Below, piece by piece: positions 37,658 through 47,141 of a DNA stretch of 64,000 nt. The first letter of the stretch is position 1. Each line of letters starts with the position of its first letter. Source of the stretch: Spirosoma endophyticum (GTDB lineage: Bacteria > Bacteroidota > Bacteroidia > Cytophagales > Spirosomataceae); the NCBI RefSeq assembly GCF_900112365.1, contig NZ_FOLQ01000001.1, positions 372,001-436,000 of the forward strand, given 5' to 3'. A program made the position numbers and the translations under genes. The notes below the pieces were generated by a model, which saw only the letters and a list, made by a program, of their open reading frames with translations, was not told the origin of the DNA and did not search any database.

Positions 37658-39232
37658 TCAGTGCTCCATCGTGCCTTTCAGTGCGCCTTCCTGCACTTTG
37701 GTTAATTCGATACCTGCGCCACGCACTCGGGCTACTTTTCCTTTCGTATCAAGCTCAAAATTGAAGAAATCTTTCCCATTCCACCACTGATCGTACACGA
37801 GTCGGAACGTATCGAAATTCCAGTGGTTCAGATAGCCGGTCAGTACGTTGTTGATGGATACGTAGAGCCTTCCATCCCGCAATGAAACATCCGTCTTCCC
37901 GTACAGTGGGTCGGTGTACGAACCCACATAAGCAGCCAGGGGCAAGGATGGTTTCGCGTTCAGCACCCGCGTACTGTCGACTTTTCGTTCGGCCAATTTC
38001 GCATTTTGCTTAAGGCCACCGTAGAGTTTACGAAACTCAGCGCTCCAGTCGCGGTCAACACCTAGGGAAAACTCATCGAAAGCACGATACATCAAGGCAT
38101 GACGAAGTTCGGCGTGGTCGAGGTTGCCCTGCACGTAGACGGCCAGTTTCTGGTCGGGCAGTTGTCCGTGAATCGCCACCATCCCGGTGAGGCTACCCGT
38201 GTGGAAATTAATCCGGTGCCCTCGATAATCCTGCTGAAACCAGCCCAGCCCGTAGGTTTTCCAGACAGGTTTGGTAAGTTGCTGGGTAGGATAAAATTCG
38301 CTGTCCGTGACGAGCGTCTGCGGCTTGAACAATTCCGCCCACGTAGCGGGTTTGAGTAAGGTTTTGCCGCCATACCGGCTGCTGTCGAGCATACAGATCA
38401 TCCAGGCCGATACATCATCCGGACAAGTCCAGATTGATCCGGCCGGACCAACGGCATCGACCAGACTTTCTTCTTTCAGGCTATTGACTGCCCGAACGGT
38501 ATCATTGCTTTCGAAATGCGGTTTGGCCCGGTTGGCATCCGTGACTTCCCTGAACAGCGCTTTGGTTCGGCTCATGCCGAGGGGTTCAAAAATACGGGTA
38601 CGTACAAATACGTCCCAGGGCATTCCGCTCACTTTTTCGATGACTTTACCAGCCGCCAGATACATGATATTCTGGTAGATAAAGCTCGAACGTAGCGAAT
38701 AAGTTGGTTTAATGAGCCGCATCCGGTGGAGGATTTCGTCGGAGGGTATTTCCATAGCGGCCCAGAGTACATCGGCATTGCCAATCCCCGTATTATGAAT
38801 GAGCAAATCCCGCACCCGAATTTCCCGCGTGACGGCCGGGTCGTAAAACATAAAGTCGGGCAGGTAATTCGCGACAGGGTCGTCCCACTTGAGTTTACCT
38901 TCATCCACTAGCATCCCAATACAGGCCGCCGTCATGGCTTTGGTTGTTGAAGCCATGGCAAACAGCGTTTTCGTGTCGACAGGTTCAGTTTGGTCGGTCG
39001 CGACCCCGGCAAGTTCACGAATACCATATCCTTTCTTGAATAATACGTTGCCCTCTTTAACAACGGTGACGGTAAGGCCGGGCACTCGCCAGTCCTGAAC
39101 GGCCTGCCGAACATAGGCATCGTAGCGAGCAACGGGGTCAGAAGGTGAAGTCTTTTTTCTGGATTGTGCGGATAGTGGCTGATTGGTAAAACTACTGACA
39201 ACAAGGGCAAGGAGAATAAAGGTCGATTTCAT
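37658..39232 (-). CDS. Exported class-C beta-lactamase-fold serine hydrolase with C-terminal DUF3471-like domain
   Basis: The protein has 524 residues from ATG 39232, which begins a signal peptide (MKSTFILLALVVSSFTNQPL); an upstream in-frame start at 39313 lacks this sense. The active site shows SxxK in FAMASTTKAMTAACIG and the YxN element in FIYQNIMYLAAGKVI, with a GLGWFQQDY/HTGSLTG region as the third motif. The last about 100 residues form a beta-rich domain (AYVGSYTDPLYGKTDVSL) typical of DUF3471. Such enzymes are D-aminopeptidases, esterases or penicillin-binding-like, rarely true beta-lactamases. It is 82 bases upstream of the M20 gene and divergent from the M28 peptidase. Confidence 0.92.
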   Translation of the reverse strand: MKSTFILLALVVSSFTNQPLSAQSRKKTSPSDPVARYDAYVRQAVQDWRVPGLTVTVVKEGNVLFKKGYGIRELAGVATDQTEPVDTKTLFAMASTTKAMTAACIGMLVDEGKLKWDDPVANYLPDFMFYDPAVTREIRVRDLLIHNTGIGNADVLWAAMEIPSDEILHRMRLIKPTYSLRSSFIYQNIMYLAAGKVIEKVSGMPWDVFVRTRIFEPLGMSRTKALFREVTDANRAKPHFESNDTVRAVNSLKEESLVDAVGPAGSIWTCPDDVSAWMICMLDSSRYGGKTLLKPATWAELFKPQTLVTDSEFYPTQQLTKPVWKTYGLGWFQQDYRGHRINFHTGSLTGMVAIHGQLPDQKLAVYVQGNLDHAELRHALMYRAFDEFSLGVDRDWSAEFRKLYGGLKQNAKLAERKVDSTRVLNAKPSLPLAAYVGSYTDPLYGKTDVSLRDGRLYVSINNVLTGYLNHWNFDTFRLVYDQWWNGKDFFNFELDTKGKVARVRGAGIELTKVQEGALKGTMEH

Positions 39233-39395
39233 GGAAGGCGGTTTGTTTTCCCAATATAGCGTTTTATCATCGTTGTAGAGACGCAACACGGTCCGTCTTC
39301 CATGCGTCCGCAACAGATTCTGGCTTGAATCAAAAATAAACTACGATAAAAAACATTCGACCAGCTTCTGTAGCGAGTAGCGGCCTATTGTGTCA

Positions 39396-39423
39396 TTGGC
39401 GGCCCGGTCTTTCCGTATATTTG
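39396..39423 (+). promoter_or_regulatory. Bacteroidota-type promoter for the M28 peptidase gene
   Basis: A TTG at 39396-39398 is followed after 17 bases by TATATTTG at 39416-39423, matching the TTG-N17-23-TAnnTTTG consensus. It lies 33 bases before the ATG at 39457, a suitable distance. This is the best promoter match seen in the window. Confidence 0.65.
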
Positions 39424-39456
39424 TAAAAACCCCAATCATCAGTTTTTTATACAACC

Positions 39457-40956
39457 ATGAATTACCTCAATAAGCAGAAAATTCGGCCATTGCTGACGCT
39501 GGCGATCGCCATGTCGATGCTCGTCAACTCGGCCGTAAGTTATGCCCAGTCGAAAGCAGGCGCAAACGCCCTGTCGGCCATCAAAGAAAGTGACATAAAA
39601 CGCGATCTGTTTGCGTTGGCCGGTGATCATTTCCGGGGTCGCGAAGGTGGCTCGCTTGATGAGTTGAAAGCGTCCGTCTGGATTGCGGACCAACTCCGGG
39701 CGATGGGTCTTCAACCCGCTGGCGACGACGGTACGTTCTTCCAGTTTTTTCACATTCAGCGGACACGTATTACCGAAACCAGCCGCTTAAACATTGGTAC
39801 GCACCAAATGGTCCACGGTCAGGACGCGTTTCTCTTAGCACCAGCTATTGCGTCGGTCGATGCGCCACTTGTCTTTGTGGGCAAAGGCACGCCCGAAGAC
39901 CTGGCAAAAGTTGATATTAAAGGAAAAGCCGTGGCCATAGCGTTTTCGGGAACAGGCCCGGCCGAAATAAGCTATCGTCGTTTTCTGTTCGGCACGATGA
40001 ACAGCCGGGCTGCGGAGCTGGTAAAAAAGGGTGCTTTGGCCGTGGTGTGGGTGTCTGATACGCAGGCCCAATCCTACTTCGAGCGCTGGACGACGGGTCT
40101 GGAACGGGGTCGTTACGATCTGCCGGGTGGCGCCAATACGCGTGTCTTTTCGCAGGCACCCACGGTTTGGCTGCCGGCCAGTGCACTGGAGTGGATCAAG
40201 CAGCCCGGTCAGCAGTTTACCAACGTAGTGAATGTCGAGAGTTTCAACTATCCATCCGTAAATATCGTGGCGAAGGTGCCCGGTACAGATCCGAAACTCA
40301 AAGACGAGTACGTTCTTTTCAGTACGCACCAGGATCATGACGGTGTTCGTCGGGCCGTAGCGGGTGACTCCATCTGGAACGGAGCCGATGATAATGCCAG
40401 TGGCTGCGTGGCCACGATGGCCATCGGTCGGGCCTTTGCCCAGAAGCCCGGCAAGCGATCTGCCCTGATTGTTTTTCACGGCGCCGAGGAACGGGGATTG
40501 CTGGGTTCCCGCTATTTTGTCGAGCATCCAACCGTACCAAAAGAATCTATTGTAGCCGTCTTGAACGCCGAGATGATTGGCCGTAATGCGCCCGATAGCG
40601 CGGCCATTCTGGGGCAACAGCCTCCGCACCGCAATTCAACCGATCTGGTCAATGCGGCTCTGGCGGTCAACCAGTCGGAGGCCCATTTTAAACTCGATAC
40701 GTTGTGGGATAAACCGAGCCATCCCGAAGGCTGGTATTTCCGTTCTGACCACCTCCCCTACGCCCGGGCGAACGTACCGGCGATTGCTTTCACGACCCTG
40801 CTCCACCCAGATTATCATACGCCCAAAGATGAACCAGATCGCATCAATACCGACAAAGTGACACGTATCGCGAAATGGATTTACCTCACCGGCTGGGACG
40901 TAGCGAACCGACCAACGCGCGTTCGTCTGGACGAAGGGTTTAAGCTGGAACGGTAG
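39457..40956 (+). CDS. Exported M28-family metallopeptidase
   Basis: The 499-residue protein has a signal peptide (residues 1-31, ending VSYAQ). A PA-like inserted domain lies at about 125-250. The M28 zinc site is visible: STHQDHDG (His, Asp), WNGADDNASGC (bridging Asp), FHGAEERGLLGSRYF (catalytic Glu and metal Glu), VLNAEMIGRN (Asp replaced in part by Glu), and a late His in DYHTPKDEPDRI. It cleaves N-terminal amino acids or dipeptides in the periplasm or outside. It diverges from the serine hydrolase/M20/deacylase genes, consistent with a peptide-scavenging locus. Confidence 0.93.
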   Translation: MNYLNKQKIRPLLTLAIAMSMLVNSAVSYAQSKAGANALSAIKESDIKRDLFALAGDHFRGREGGSLDELKASVWIADQLRAMGLQPAGDDGTFFQFFHIQRTRITETSRLNIGTHQMVHGQDAFLLAPAIASVDAPLVFVGKGTPEDLAKVDIKGKAVAIAFSGTGPAEISYRRFLFGTMNSRAAELVKKGALAVVWVSDTQAQSYFERWTTGLERGRYDLPGGANTRVFSQAPTVWLPASALEWIKQPGQQFTNVVNVESFNYPSVNIVAKVPGTDPKLKDEYVLFSTHQDHDGVRRAVAGDSIWNGADDNASGCVATMAIGRAFAQKPGKRSALIVFHGAEERGLLGSRYFVEHPTVPKESIVAVLNAEMIGRNAPDSAAILGQQPPHRNSTDLVNAALAVNQSEAHFKLDTLWDKPSHPEGWYFRSDHLPYARANVPAIAFTTLLHPDYHTPKDEPDRINTDKVTRIAKWIYLTGWDVANRPTRVRLDEGFKLER

Positions 40957-40977
40957 AAAGAGAGTCGTAAGGGGTAA

Positions 40978-41044
40978 AGTGAATAGTCAAAAGGGGTTGG
41001 CACAAGCGTTTTGTTCTTGTGCCAACCCCTTTTGACTATTCACT
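40978..41044. repeat. 29-bp perfect inverted repeat between convergent genes
   Basis: The arms 40978-41006 and 41016-41044 are perfect reverse complements (core GGGGTTGGCACAAG) with a 9-base loop. It lies 22 bases past the M28 stop, and 19 bases from the stop of the convergent glycine-rich protein gene. It probably terminates both transcripts, though the stem is much longer than usual and AT-ended on both sides. Confidence 0.85.
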
Positions 41045-41062
41045 ACTGACTACTGACTTTAC

Positions 41063-42421
41063 TTATCGTCTGCCGCCGTGGAAGCCGCCACTATGGAAGC
41101 TGCCGCCACCAAACGAGCGGCCACCACCCCAGGATTGCGTATGGTAGCCACCCGCGTTAAAGTTCTGATAACGAGCCGATGGTGCACTACGGATCGTATT
41201 CATGTTCGAACTTGACCAGCTATTGGGCCGGCTATATTGACGGGCGTTGGTCAGCCAGTTGCCTCGGCTGGCACCGCTTACGGGACCAAACGCCCGACGG
41301 GCCGATGTTATAAAGCCTGCGTTCCCCGGCGTCAGGATGCGACGTTCGCCGATGGTACGGGAATAGTAATTATTGAACCGATTATACAGGTGAGGATATA
41401 CGCCACGGCCCGGTCCAAAAAACCAGTTCGAGAATCCCAGCCCCGGCAAGCCAAACAGAACCATATTACCACCCAAGCCATAATAGAACCCCGTGCCGTA
41501 CCACCAGGCGGATGGATACCACATGGCCGATGTATACCAGTAAGGGTACCCAAAAAAGTAGGGGTACGGATTCTGATAGTAGTACCCGCTATTCACCCAG
41601 GCCGGATTTGGATTGATACCCGTATTGTAGCCGTTGGCCTGCGCATAGGCTTGTCCAGCCTGTTGTAACTCCTGTTTCGCCTGCGGATCGTTATTCAGTT
41701 CATTCTGGTAATCAGCCAGTTCCTGCTGATTCTGAACCGTCAGGCTGTCATGAAGCGCTGTCAAATCTTTGGTCACCTGGTCGGGGTTGGCCGCATAAGC
41801 CTGTCCCAATTGTGTCGTCTTATCGATCTGATCGGTCAGTTGGGTCAGCACATCGGGCATGTCGATCAACTGTCGAAAGGCATTCTGCGTTGGTACGTCC
41901 AGCGGACCAATGAGATTGTCAAATGACTGCTGTGCCTGCTGATTCAGGTTGTCGACCTGCACCAGATCATCGTGGTGGTGTCGATACAGTTTCCAGGCAG
42001 ATTCCTGCAAATCGGCGGGCATGTTTTTGGTCAGATTTTTCACTGCTGACTCGTTAGAACCCGCGGGTAACGTGGCCAGCTCATGCATGACATCCGGGTA
42101 ACGGGACAGGTCATAAAACCAGCTTTGCTTTTCCTGCCCATAGGATTGAATTACCGTAGTGAACGCCTGTTGGCTGGATGCCCGTTGTTGGGCTAAGCTG
42201 GTCAATACCTGTGGTTGTTGGCTGGCTAATAAAATAGAACGGCGAACATCATCGCGGTAGGGAGCAATGGCCGACACAATCGTTTGGTCATCGCTGGACG
42301 CTGGTTGTTGGTCAACGCCTGTTTGTTGATTTTGGGCAACTATGGGTTGCCATCCTATTACCAACAGTCCTGTGGCAAGCAACAAGGTTTTGGCTGGAAT
42401 GAAGTGAATGAACGCTTTCAT
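41063..42421 (-). CDS. Secreted protein with tyrosine/tryptophan-rich and glycine-rich C-terminal half, function unknown
   Basis: The protein has 452 residues from ATG 42421, which gives a signal peptide ending IVAQ (an upstream start exists at 42463). Residues about 35-250 are helical, with repeated short motifs (SRYPDVMHELATLP, AFRQLIDMPDVLTQL) that look like degenerate helical repeats ending in PDV. Residues 265-345 are very rich in Tyr, Trp, Pro and Gly (NPYPYFFGYPYWY). The end is Gly/Ser/His-rich (GGGRSFGGGSFHSGGFHGG). The layout resembles secreted DUF3300-like proteins, but I do not recognise it firmly. It may coat or attach to the cell surface. Confidence 0.78.
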   Translation of the reverse strand: MKAFIHFIPAKTLLLATGLLVIGWQPIVAQNQQTGVDQQPASSDDQTIVSAIAPYRDDVRRSILLASQQPQVLTSLAQQRASSQQAFTTVIQSYGQEKQSWFYDLSRYPDVMHELATLPAGSNESAVKNLTKNMPADLQESAWKLYRHHHDDLVQVDNLNQQAQQSFDNLIGPLDVPTQNAFRQLIDMPDVLTQLTDQIDKTTQLGQAYAANPDQVTKDLTALHDSLTVQNQQELADYQNELNNDPQAKQELQQAGQAYAQANGYNTGINPNPAWVNSGYYYQNPYPYFFGYPYWYTSAMWYPSAWWYGTGFYYGLGGNMVLFGLPGLGFSNWFFGPGRGVYPHLYNRFNNYYSRTIGERRILTPGNAGFITSARRAFGPVSGASRGNWLTNARQYSRPNSWSSSNMNTIRSAPSARYQNFNAGGYHTQSWGGGRSFGGGSFHSGGFHGGRR

Positions 42422-42702
42422 GGTTGATAACTTACGCCTTTCCAGGGTATATAGCTGATACAAACGCGTACCTAACGGTCAACGATCAGGCCCCACGCGG
42501 TGAAAATTATTGGACGCCTTTTCATCGTATTTGCGGCCCCATTGACACGACAAACGTCACCAATAGACCTTAATAAGGGATAAATTCTTTGTTAATGTTT
42601 GGTTAAAAAAGTAAGTCGATTTGACGCGTTATCTTTCTGTGAATCGCCTACCTTCGGGGTCTGATTCTGTAAGTCCCAAAAACAAACCTCCTTCATCAAT
42701 TT

Positions 42703-43878
42703 ATGCCACATTTTCCACTACGAAAATCCATTTTTTACAGTCTGGTGCTGGTTACGTTACTAAATTGCCAGCGGCCAACAGCAAAATCAACAACCTATTT
42801 TCCCCCAAAAGGTGATAACTGGGCGCACCTGACTCCCGAAAAAGCAGACATGGATGCGGCTTTGCTCGACCAGGCCGTAGCCTTTGCCAAAACGCAGGAA
42901 ACCACCCAGATGGCGCCTGATTTTTCGACCCAGGAAGAGATTTTCGGTAAACTTCTTGGCCCTATGCCAACCAGCCGGGCGGCTACTAACGGTGTTGTGC
43001 TACGTCACGGCTACATCGTGGCTGAATGGGGGGATACCCAACGCCCAGACCCAACCTATAGTGTCGCCAAAAGCGTGTTATCGACCGTAACGGGCATTAC
43101 CGTAGAGCGCGGCATGATTCCCGACGTTCACGATCCAGTAGCCAAGCTCATACACGATGGCGGCTACGACTCACCACAGAATCAATCCATTACGTGGGAA
43201 AATCATCTTCAGCAAGCCAGCGAATGGGAAGGTGAACTGTGGGGAAAAAACAGCGATTTTGTGGGAAAAGAAGCCTTTGGCAAAGGCGAACGAAAGCCCC
43301 GTACCTTACAGAAACCCGGTACGTATTATGAATATAACGACGTACGTATCAACCGAATGGCGCTTTCGCTGCTACGCCTTTGGAAGAAACCCATCCCCGA
43401 CGTCGTGCGCGACGAAATCATGAACCCTATCGGCGCATCCGATACGTGGCAATACGTTACGTATCCAAACGCCGTTGCCGATGTTGACGGCAAAAAGATG
43501 CCGTCCGTCAGTGGGGGTACCCGCTGGGGCGGGGGACTGCGTATCAGCGCACGCGATGAAGCCCGATTCGGTTATCTGTTTCTTCGTCAGGGCCGATGGG
43601 GCGATCGTCAGATTGTATCGTCGAGCTGGGTAAAACAAGCCACGACACCCAGTCAGTATGGTCCGGATTATGGGTACCTCTGGTGGCTGAATACGGGCAC
43701 GAGTTCAACCGGCAAAAAAGCGTGGCCCGATGCACCCACTAGCAGTTATGCCGCAATTGGAGCGGGGTCAAACACGATCTGGGTGGACCCAGAGCACGAT
43801 ATCGTCATCGTCTGGCGCTGGCACAACGGTAGCCCGAATGAATTGATTAAGCGTGTATTGGCCGCGGTAAAGAAGTAA
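42703..43878 (+). CDS. Serine hydrolase, class-C beta-lactamase fold, probable lipoprotein
   Basis: The 391-residue protein has a lipoprotein-type signal with LLNC (Cys near 24). The active-site SxxK is in TYSVAKSVLSTVTG (about residue 127) and the YxN-like element in YYEYNDVRINRMALSL. The third motif region (GAGSNTIWVDPEHDIVIVWRWH) is near the end. Family members are esterases, D-amino peptidases or 6-aminohexanoate-dimer hydrolase-like; the early segment VLRHGYIVAEWGD matches the latter type. It is unrelated in detail to the serine hydrolase at 37658. It is followed 15 bases later by a small inverted repeat. Confidence 0.9.
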   Translation: MPHFPLRKSIFYSLVLVTLLNCQRPTAKSTTYFPPKGDNWAHLTPEKADMDAALLDQAVAFAKTQETTQMAPDFSTQEEIFGKLLGPMPTSRAATNGVVLRHGYIVAEWGDTQRPDPTYSVAKSVLSTVTGITVERGMIPDVHDPVAKLIHDGGYDSPQNQSITWENHLQQASEWEGELWGKNSDFVGKEAFGKGERKPRTLQKPGTYYEYNDVRINRMALSLLRLWKKPIPDVVRDEIMNPIGASDTWQYVTYPNAVADVDGKKMPSVSGGTRWGGGLRISARDEARFGYLFLRQGRWGDRQIVSSSWVKQATTPSQYGPDYGYLWWLNTGTSSTGKKAWPDAPTSSYAAIGAGSNTIWVDPEHDIVIVWRWHNGSPNELIKRVLAAVKK

Positions 43879-43892
43879 CGGAACTTTCATTG

Positions 43893-43923
43893 AACCGATA
43901 AGGTCTCCGAGACCTTATCGGTT
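43893..43923. terminator. 15-bp inverted repeat, probable terminator
   Basis: AACCGATAAGGTCTC at 43893-43907 is repeated inverted at 43909-43923 with one base between, so the actual loop would be about five bases after opening the top pairs. It lies 15 bases after the serine hydrolase stop and is followed by a short T-run. Confidence 0.7.
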
Positions 43924-44391
43924 TATAATCAAGTAGAAAAACCTTCTTGGCAAAGGCCAATGGGTACTCGTTCATGATCCTGGCTCCTCACTCATTACGT
44001 ATAGCCATCTTCCAAAAATTTCTCCAAACGATTCCGCAAACAAATGGTTTAGAAGTAGTTGAGAATGAATCAATGTTCAATAACTGACAGTCAGGTGTTC
44101 GTATTTCATGCATAATCGTCTGAAATAGATAGTATCTGGAATAGATAAAAAAGACGAAAAAGCATCAACTAGTCGACTAGAGCGCGCATTTCATCAATTT
44201 GAATGTGACAACATAGTGTTTCTAAAGTCTATTAATTATCAGAATAAAAGCTTAAAGGTTACCTAATAATAAATTTTGTTACATATTCTTGTACATCAAA
44301 CTAAGTTGTTGCTTATTTTCAATAGCAAAACCATTGCCGTCTGATGGGAGTAAATACAGGCAAGTTTTTCTGAAATACTCAGCACGCATAC

Positions 44392-44399
44392 TATCTTTG
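44392..44399 (+). promoter_or_regulatory. Possible -7 element (TATCTTTG) for the GH63-like gene
   Basis: TATCTTTG matches the Bacteroidota TAnnTTTG element and lies 63 bases before the ATG at 44463. No clear TTG was found at the right distance upstream, so this is tentative. Confidence 0.4.
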
Positions 44400-44462
44400 G
44401 TGTCTATTTTACACAATGAGAAGTAGTACCACCGTACTTTAGAATAGAAATTCCTGAACTAT

Positions 44463-47135
44463 ATGCCAACAGTTGAACGCGAACGCATTTACGAACGAGC
44501 CGATAACAAAGGCTGGAAAAAATGGGGTCCTTATCTTTCTGAACGCGCATGGGGTACTGTCCGCGAGGATTATAGCCCATATGGCGATGCCTGGAATTTC
44601 GTTACGCACGACATGGCCCGCTCCCGCGCTTACCGCTGGGGTGAAGAAGGCATCGGCGGCATTTCAGACAATAAAGGTCACATCTGCTTTGCGCTGGCAT
44701 TTTGGAATCATAAAGACAATATCTTAAAGGAACGACTTTTTGGCCTTACTGGGCCGGAAGGCAATCATGGCGAGGACGTTAAGGAGCTGTATTATTACCT
44801 GGACAGCACACCAACGCATTCCTACATGAAAATGCTGTATAAATACCCGCAGCAGGAATTTCCGTATAACCGACTGGTTATAGAAACGATGCGCCGGGAC
44901 CGTCAGTCGCCGGAATTTGAGCTGACGGACACCGGTATTTTCGAAAAAGACGAGTATTTCGACATTTTTATCGAATACGCCAAAGCTGGTCTGAATGACT
45001 GGCTGGTGACGATTACGGCGCATAACCGGTCGAACAAGACGGCTCCGCTGACGATGTTGCCAACGATCTGGTTCCGCAATACCTGGTCATGGGGCTACGA
45101 GCAGTACAATGCCCGACCCATGCTGAATGGCATTGCCAATAACCAGATCGAGGTGAATCACAAGCAGTTAGGCAAATATAAGCTCTACTGTGAGAACGCC
45201 GATGCTCTGCTGTTCTGCGACAACGATACAAATACGGAACGGCTCTATGGCCGCCCTAACGTAGCGAAATACCCGAAAGACGGCATTAATAATTTCATCA
45301 TGTCGGGTGGCAAAAAGACCTTCGTCAATCCCAACCAGATTGGCACGAAGGCCTCGGCGCAGTATACCCGGAAAGTACCGGCGGGTGAGAGCGTCAGTAT
45401 TCGGTTGCGGTTCAGCGACCAGACGACGATGGCTCAGCCTTTTGCTGACTTCGACGAAATCTGGAACAAGCGCCTGAGTGAAGCCGATGCCTTTTATGCT
45501 GATCTTCAGAAAAATGTAACCGATCCCGAATTGATGGCCATTCAGCGGCAGGCCTACGCAGGCATGCTGTGGAATAAGCAATTCTATTACTACAACGTTA
45601 ATGAGTGGCTTAAGGGTGACCCAAAAATGCCGGTTCCGTTTCAGGGACGCGTGTATGCCCGCAATGAAAACTGGCGGCATATGTACACGGCCAACATCCT
45701 GTCGATGCCCGACAAATGGGAATACCCCTGGTTTGCCGCCTGGGATCTGGCCTTCCACACGCTGACCCTCGCCCGGCTCGATCCGCATTTTGCCAAGCGC
45801 CAACTAGCGGTTATTCTACGGGAATACTATATGCATCCCAATGGTCAGATTCCGGCGTATGAATGGAATTTTGGCGACGTGAACCCGCCTGTTCATGCCT
45901 GGGCCACCTGGAAGGTGTATGAGATTGACAAAGAAGCGAATGGCGTTGGCGATGTGAACTTTCTGGAGCGGGTATTCCATAAACTGCTGCTCAACTTTAC
46001 GTGGTGGGTAAACCGCAAAGACGTATCGGGCAACAACATTTTCGGGGGAGGCTTCCTCGGCCTGGATAATATTGGGGTGTTCGACCGCTCGCAACCGCTG
46101 CCGATGGGCGGACGAATTGAGCAAGCCGATGGCACAGGCTGGATGGCCATGTATACGCTCAATATGCTACGTATTGCCTGTGAGATTTCGCTTACCCGGC
46201 CTAGTTATCAGGACATGGCCAGTAAATTTTTCGAGCACTTCCTGCACATCGCGTCGGCCATGAATAACCTTGGGCGCCAGAATATCAGCCTGTGGGATGA
46301 GGTTGACCAGTTCTATTACGATGTGCTCCACATGCCTGACAACAATGCTCGCTTGCTGAAAATCCGGTCGATGGTGGGGTTGATTCCCCTCTTCGCCGTC
46401 GAAATTCTGGACGAAGCCTTGCTGTCGAAATTGCCTGATTTCAAACGCCGGGTTGAGTGGGTACTCACGAACCGGCCCGATTTAGCCTCTCTGGTATCGC
46501 GCTGGCACGAGCCGGGCAAGGGCGAAACCCACCTGCTGAGTTTGCTACGTGGTCACCGGATGAAGATGATCCTGAAACGCATGTTCGACGAAACGGAGTT
46601 TTTGTCTGATTACGGCATTCGGGCTTTGTCGAAGTATCACGAAAAAATGCCCTATCAGTTTGAGCTGAACAGCGAAATTTTCCAGGTGCGCTACGTAGCG
46701 GCCGAGTCTGAGATGAGCATGTTTGGCGGTAACTCAAACTGGCGCGGACCGATCTGGTTCCCCGTTAATTTCCTGCTCATTGACTCCTTACTGAAGTTCT
46801 ATCAGTATTATGGTGATGATTTTGAGGTCGAATACCCAACCAATTCCGGGCAGATCATGAGCGTAAAAGACGCTACGGTACTGGTAGCTCAACGACTCAT
46901 CAACATCTTCAAACGTGATGCGAATGGGCAAGTTGCAGCTTATGGTCAGGATCGAAAAATGCAGGATGATCCCCATTTTCAGGGGTTGTATCTGTTCTAT
47001 GAATATTTCAACGGCGACAACGGCATGGGGCTCGGCGCAAACCACCAAACAGGCTGGACAGGTCTTGTGGCTGATTTGATTGAATACTGGTACAAATACC
47101 AGCCACAGGAAGCTGCCGTAGTGGTGTCAAAATAA
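44463..47135 (+). CDS. GH63/MGH1-like glycoside hydrolase
   Basis: The 890-residue protein has no signal peptide. The N-terminal 320 residues form a beta-rich domain; the remainder is an (alpha/alpha)6 barrel typical of GH63/mannosylglycerate-hydrolase-like enzymes. Signposts are WEYPWFAAWDLAFHTLTLAR (the catalytic-acid loop region), NGQIPAYEWNFGDVNPPVHA, GGRIEQADGTGWMAMYTLNM and NWRGPIWFPVNFLLIDSL. Bacterial relatives are annotated as glucosidases, acting on alpha-glucosides or glycosylglycerates. It is followed 6 bases later by an SRPBCC gene, clearly in the same transcript. Cytoplasmic location suggests turnover of an internal compatible solute or storage glycan. Confidence 0.9.
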   Translation: MPTVERERIYERADNKGWKKWGPYLSERAWGTVREDYSPYGDAWNFVTHDMARSRAYRWGEEGIGGISDNKGHICFALAFWNHKDNILKERLFGLTGPEGNHGEDVKELYYYLDSTPTHSYMKMLYKYPQQEFPYNRLVIETMRRDRQSPEFELTDTGIFEKDEYFDIFIEYAKAGLNDWLVTITAHNRSNKTAPLTMLPTIWFRNTWSWGYEQYNARPMLNGIANNQIEVNHKQLGKYKLYCENADALLFCDNDTNTERLYGRPNVAKYPKDGINNFIMSGGKKTFVNPNQIGTKASAQYTRKVPAGESVSIRLRFSDQTTMAQPFADFDEIWNKRLSEADAFYADLQKNVTDPELMAIQRQAYAGMLWNKQFYYYNVNEWLKGDPKMPVPFQGRVYARNENWRHMYTANILSMPDKWEYPWFAAWDLAFHTLTLARLDPHFAKRQLAVILREYYMHPNGQIPAYEWNFGDVNPPVHAWATWKVYEIDKEANGVGDVNFLERVFHKLLLNFTWWVNRKDVSGNNIFGGGFLGLDNIGVFDRSQPLPMGGRIEQADGTGWMAMYTLNMLRIACEISLTRPSYQDMASKFFEHFLHIASAMNNLGRQNISLWDEVDQFYYDVLHMPDNNARLLKIRSMVGLIPLFAVEILDEALLSKLPDFKRRVEWVLTNRPDLASLVSRWHEPGKGETHLLSLLRGHRMKMILKRMFDETEFLSDYGIRALSKYHEKMPYQFELNSEIFQVRYVAAESEMSMFGGNSNWRGPIWFPVNFLLIDSLLKFYQYYGDDFEVEYPTNSGQIMSVKDATVLVAQRLINIFKRDANGQVAAYGQDRKMQDDPHFQGLYLFYEYFNGDNGMGLGANHQTGWTGLVADLIEYWYKYQPQEAAVVVSK

Positions 47136-47141
47136 TAGTCA

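Larger units (their letters stand above)
43879..44462. other. Long intergenic region upstream of the GH63-like gene
   Basis: These 584 bases hold a terminator-like inverted repeat at 43893-43923 and, further right, an AT-rich non-coding stretch with a possible -7 element at 44392-44399. No gene or RNA gene was recognised. The length leaves room for an unrecognised leader or small RNA. Confidence 0.5.

Noticed and set aside
39835..40629. 264-residue open frame on the minus strand
   Set aside because: It is antisense to the M28 peptidase gene, whose zinc motifs and signal peptide are clear; the frame is a shadow caused by high GC at third positions.
45168..45803. 211-residue open frame on the minus strand
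   Set aside because: It is antisense to the GH63-like gene and shows no recognisable fold or start context.
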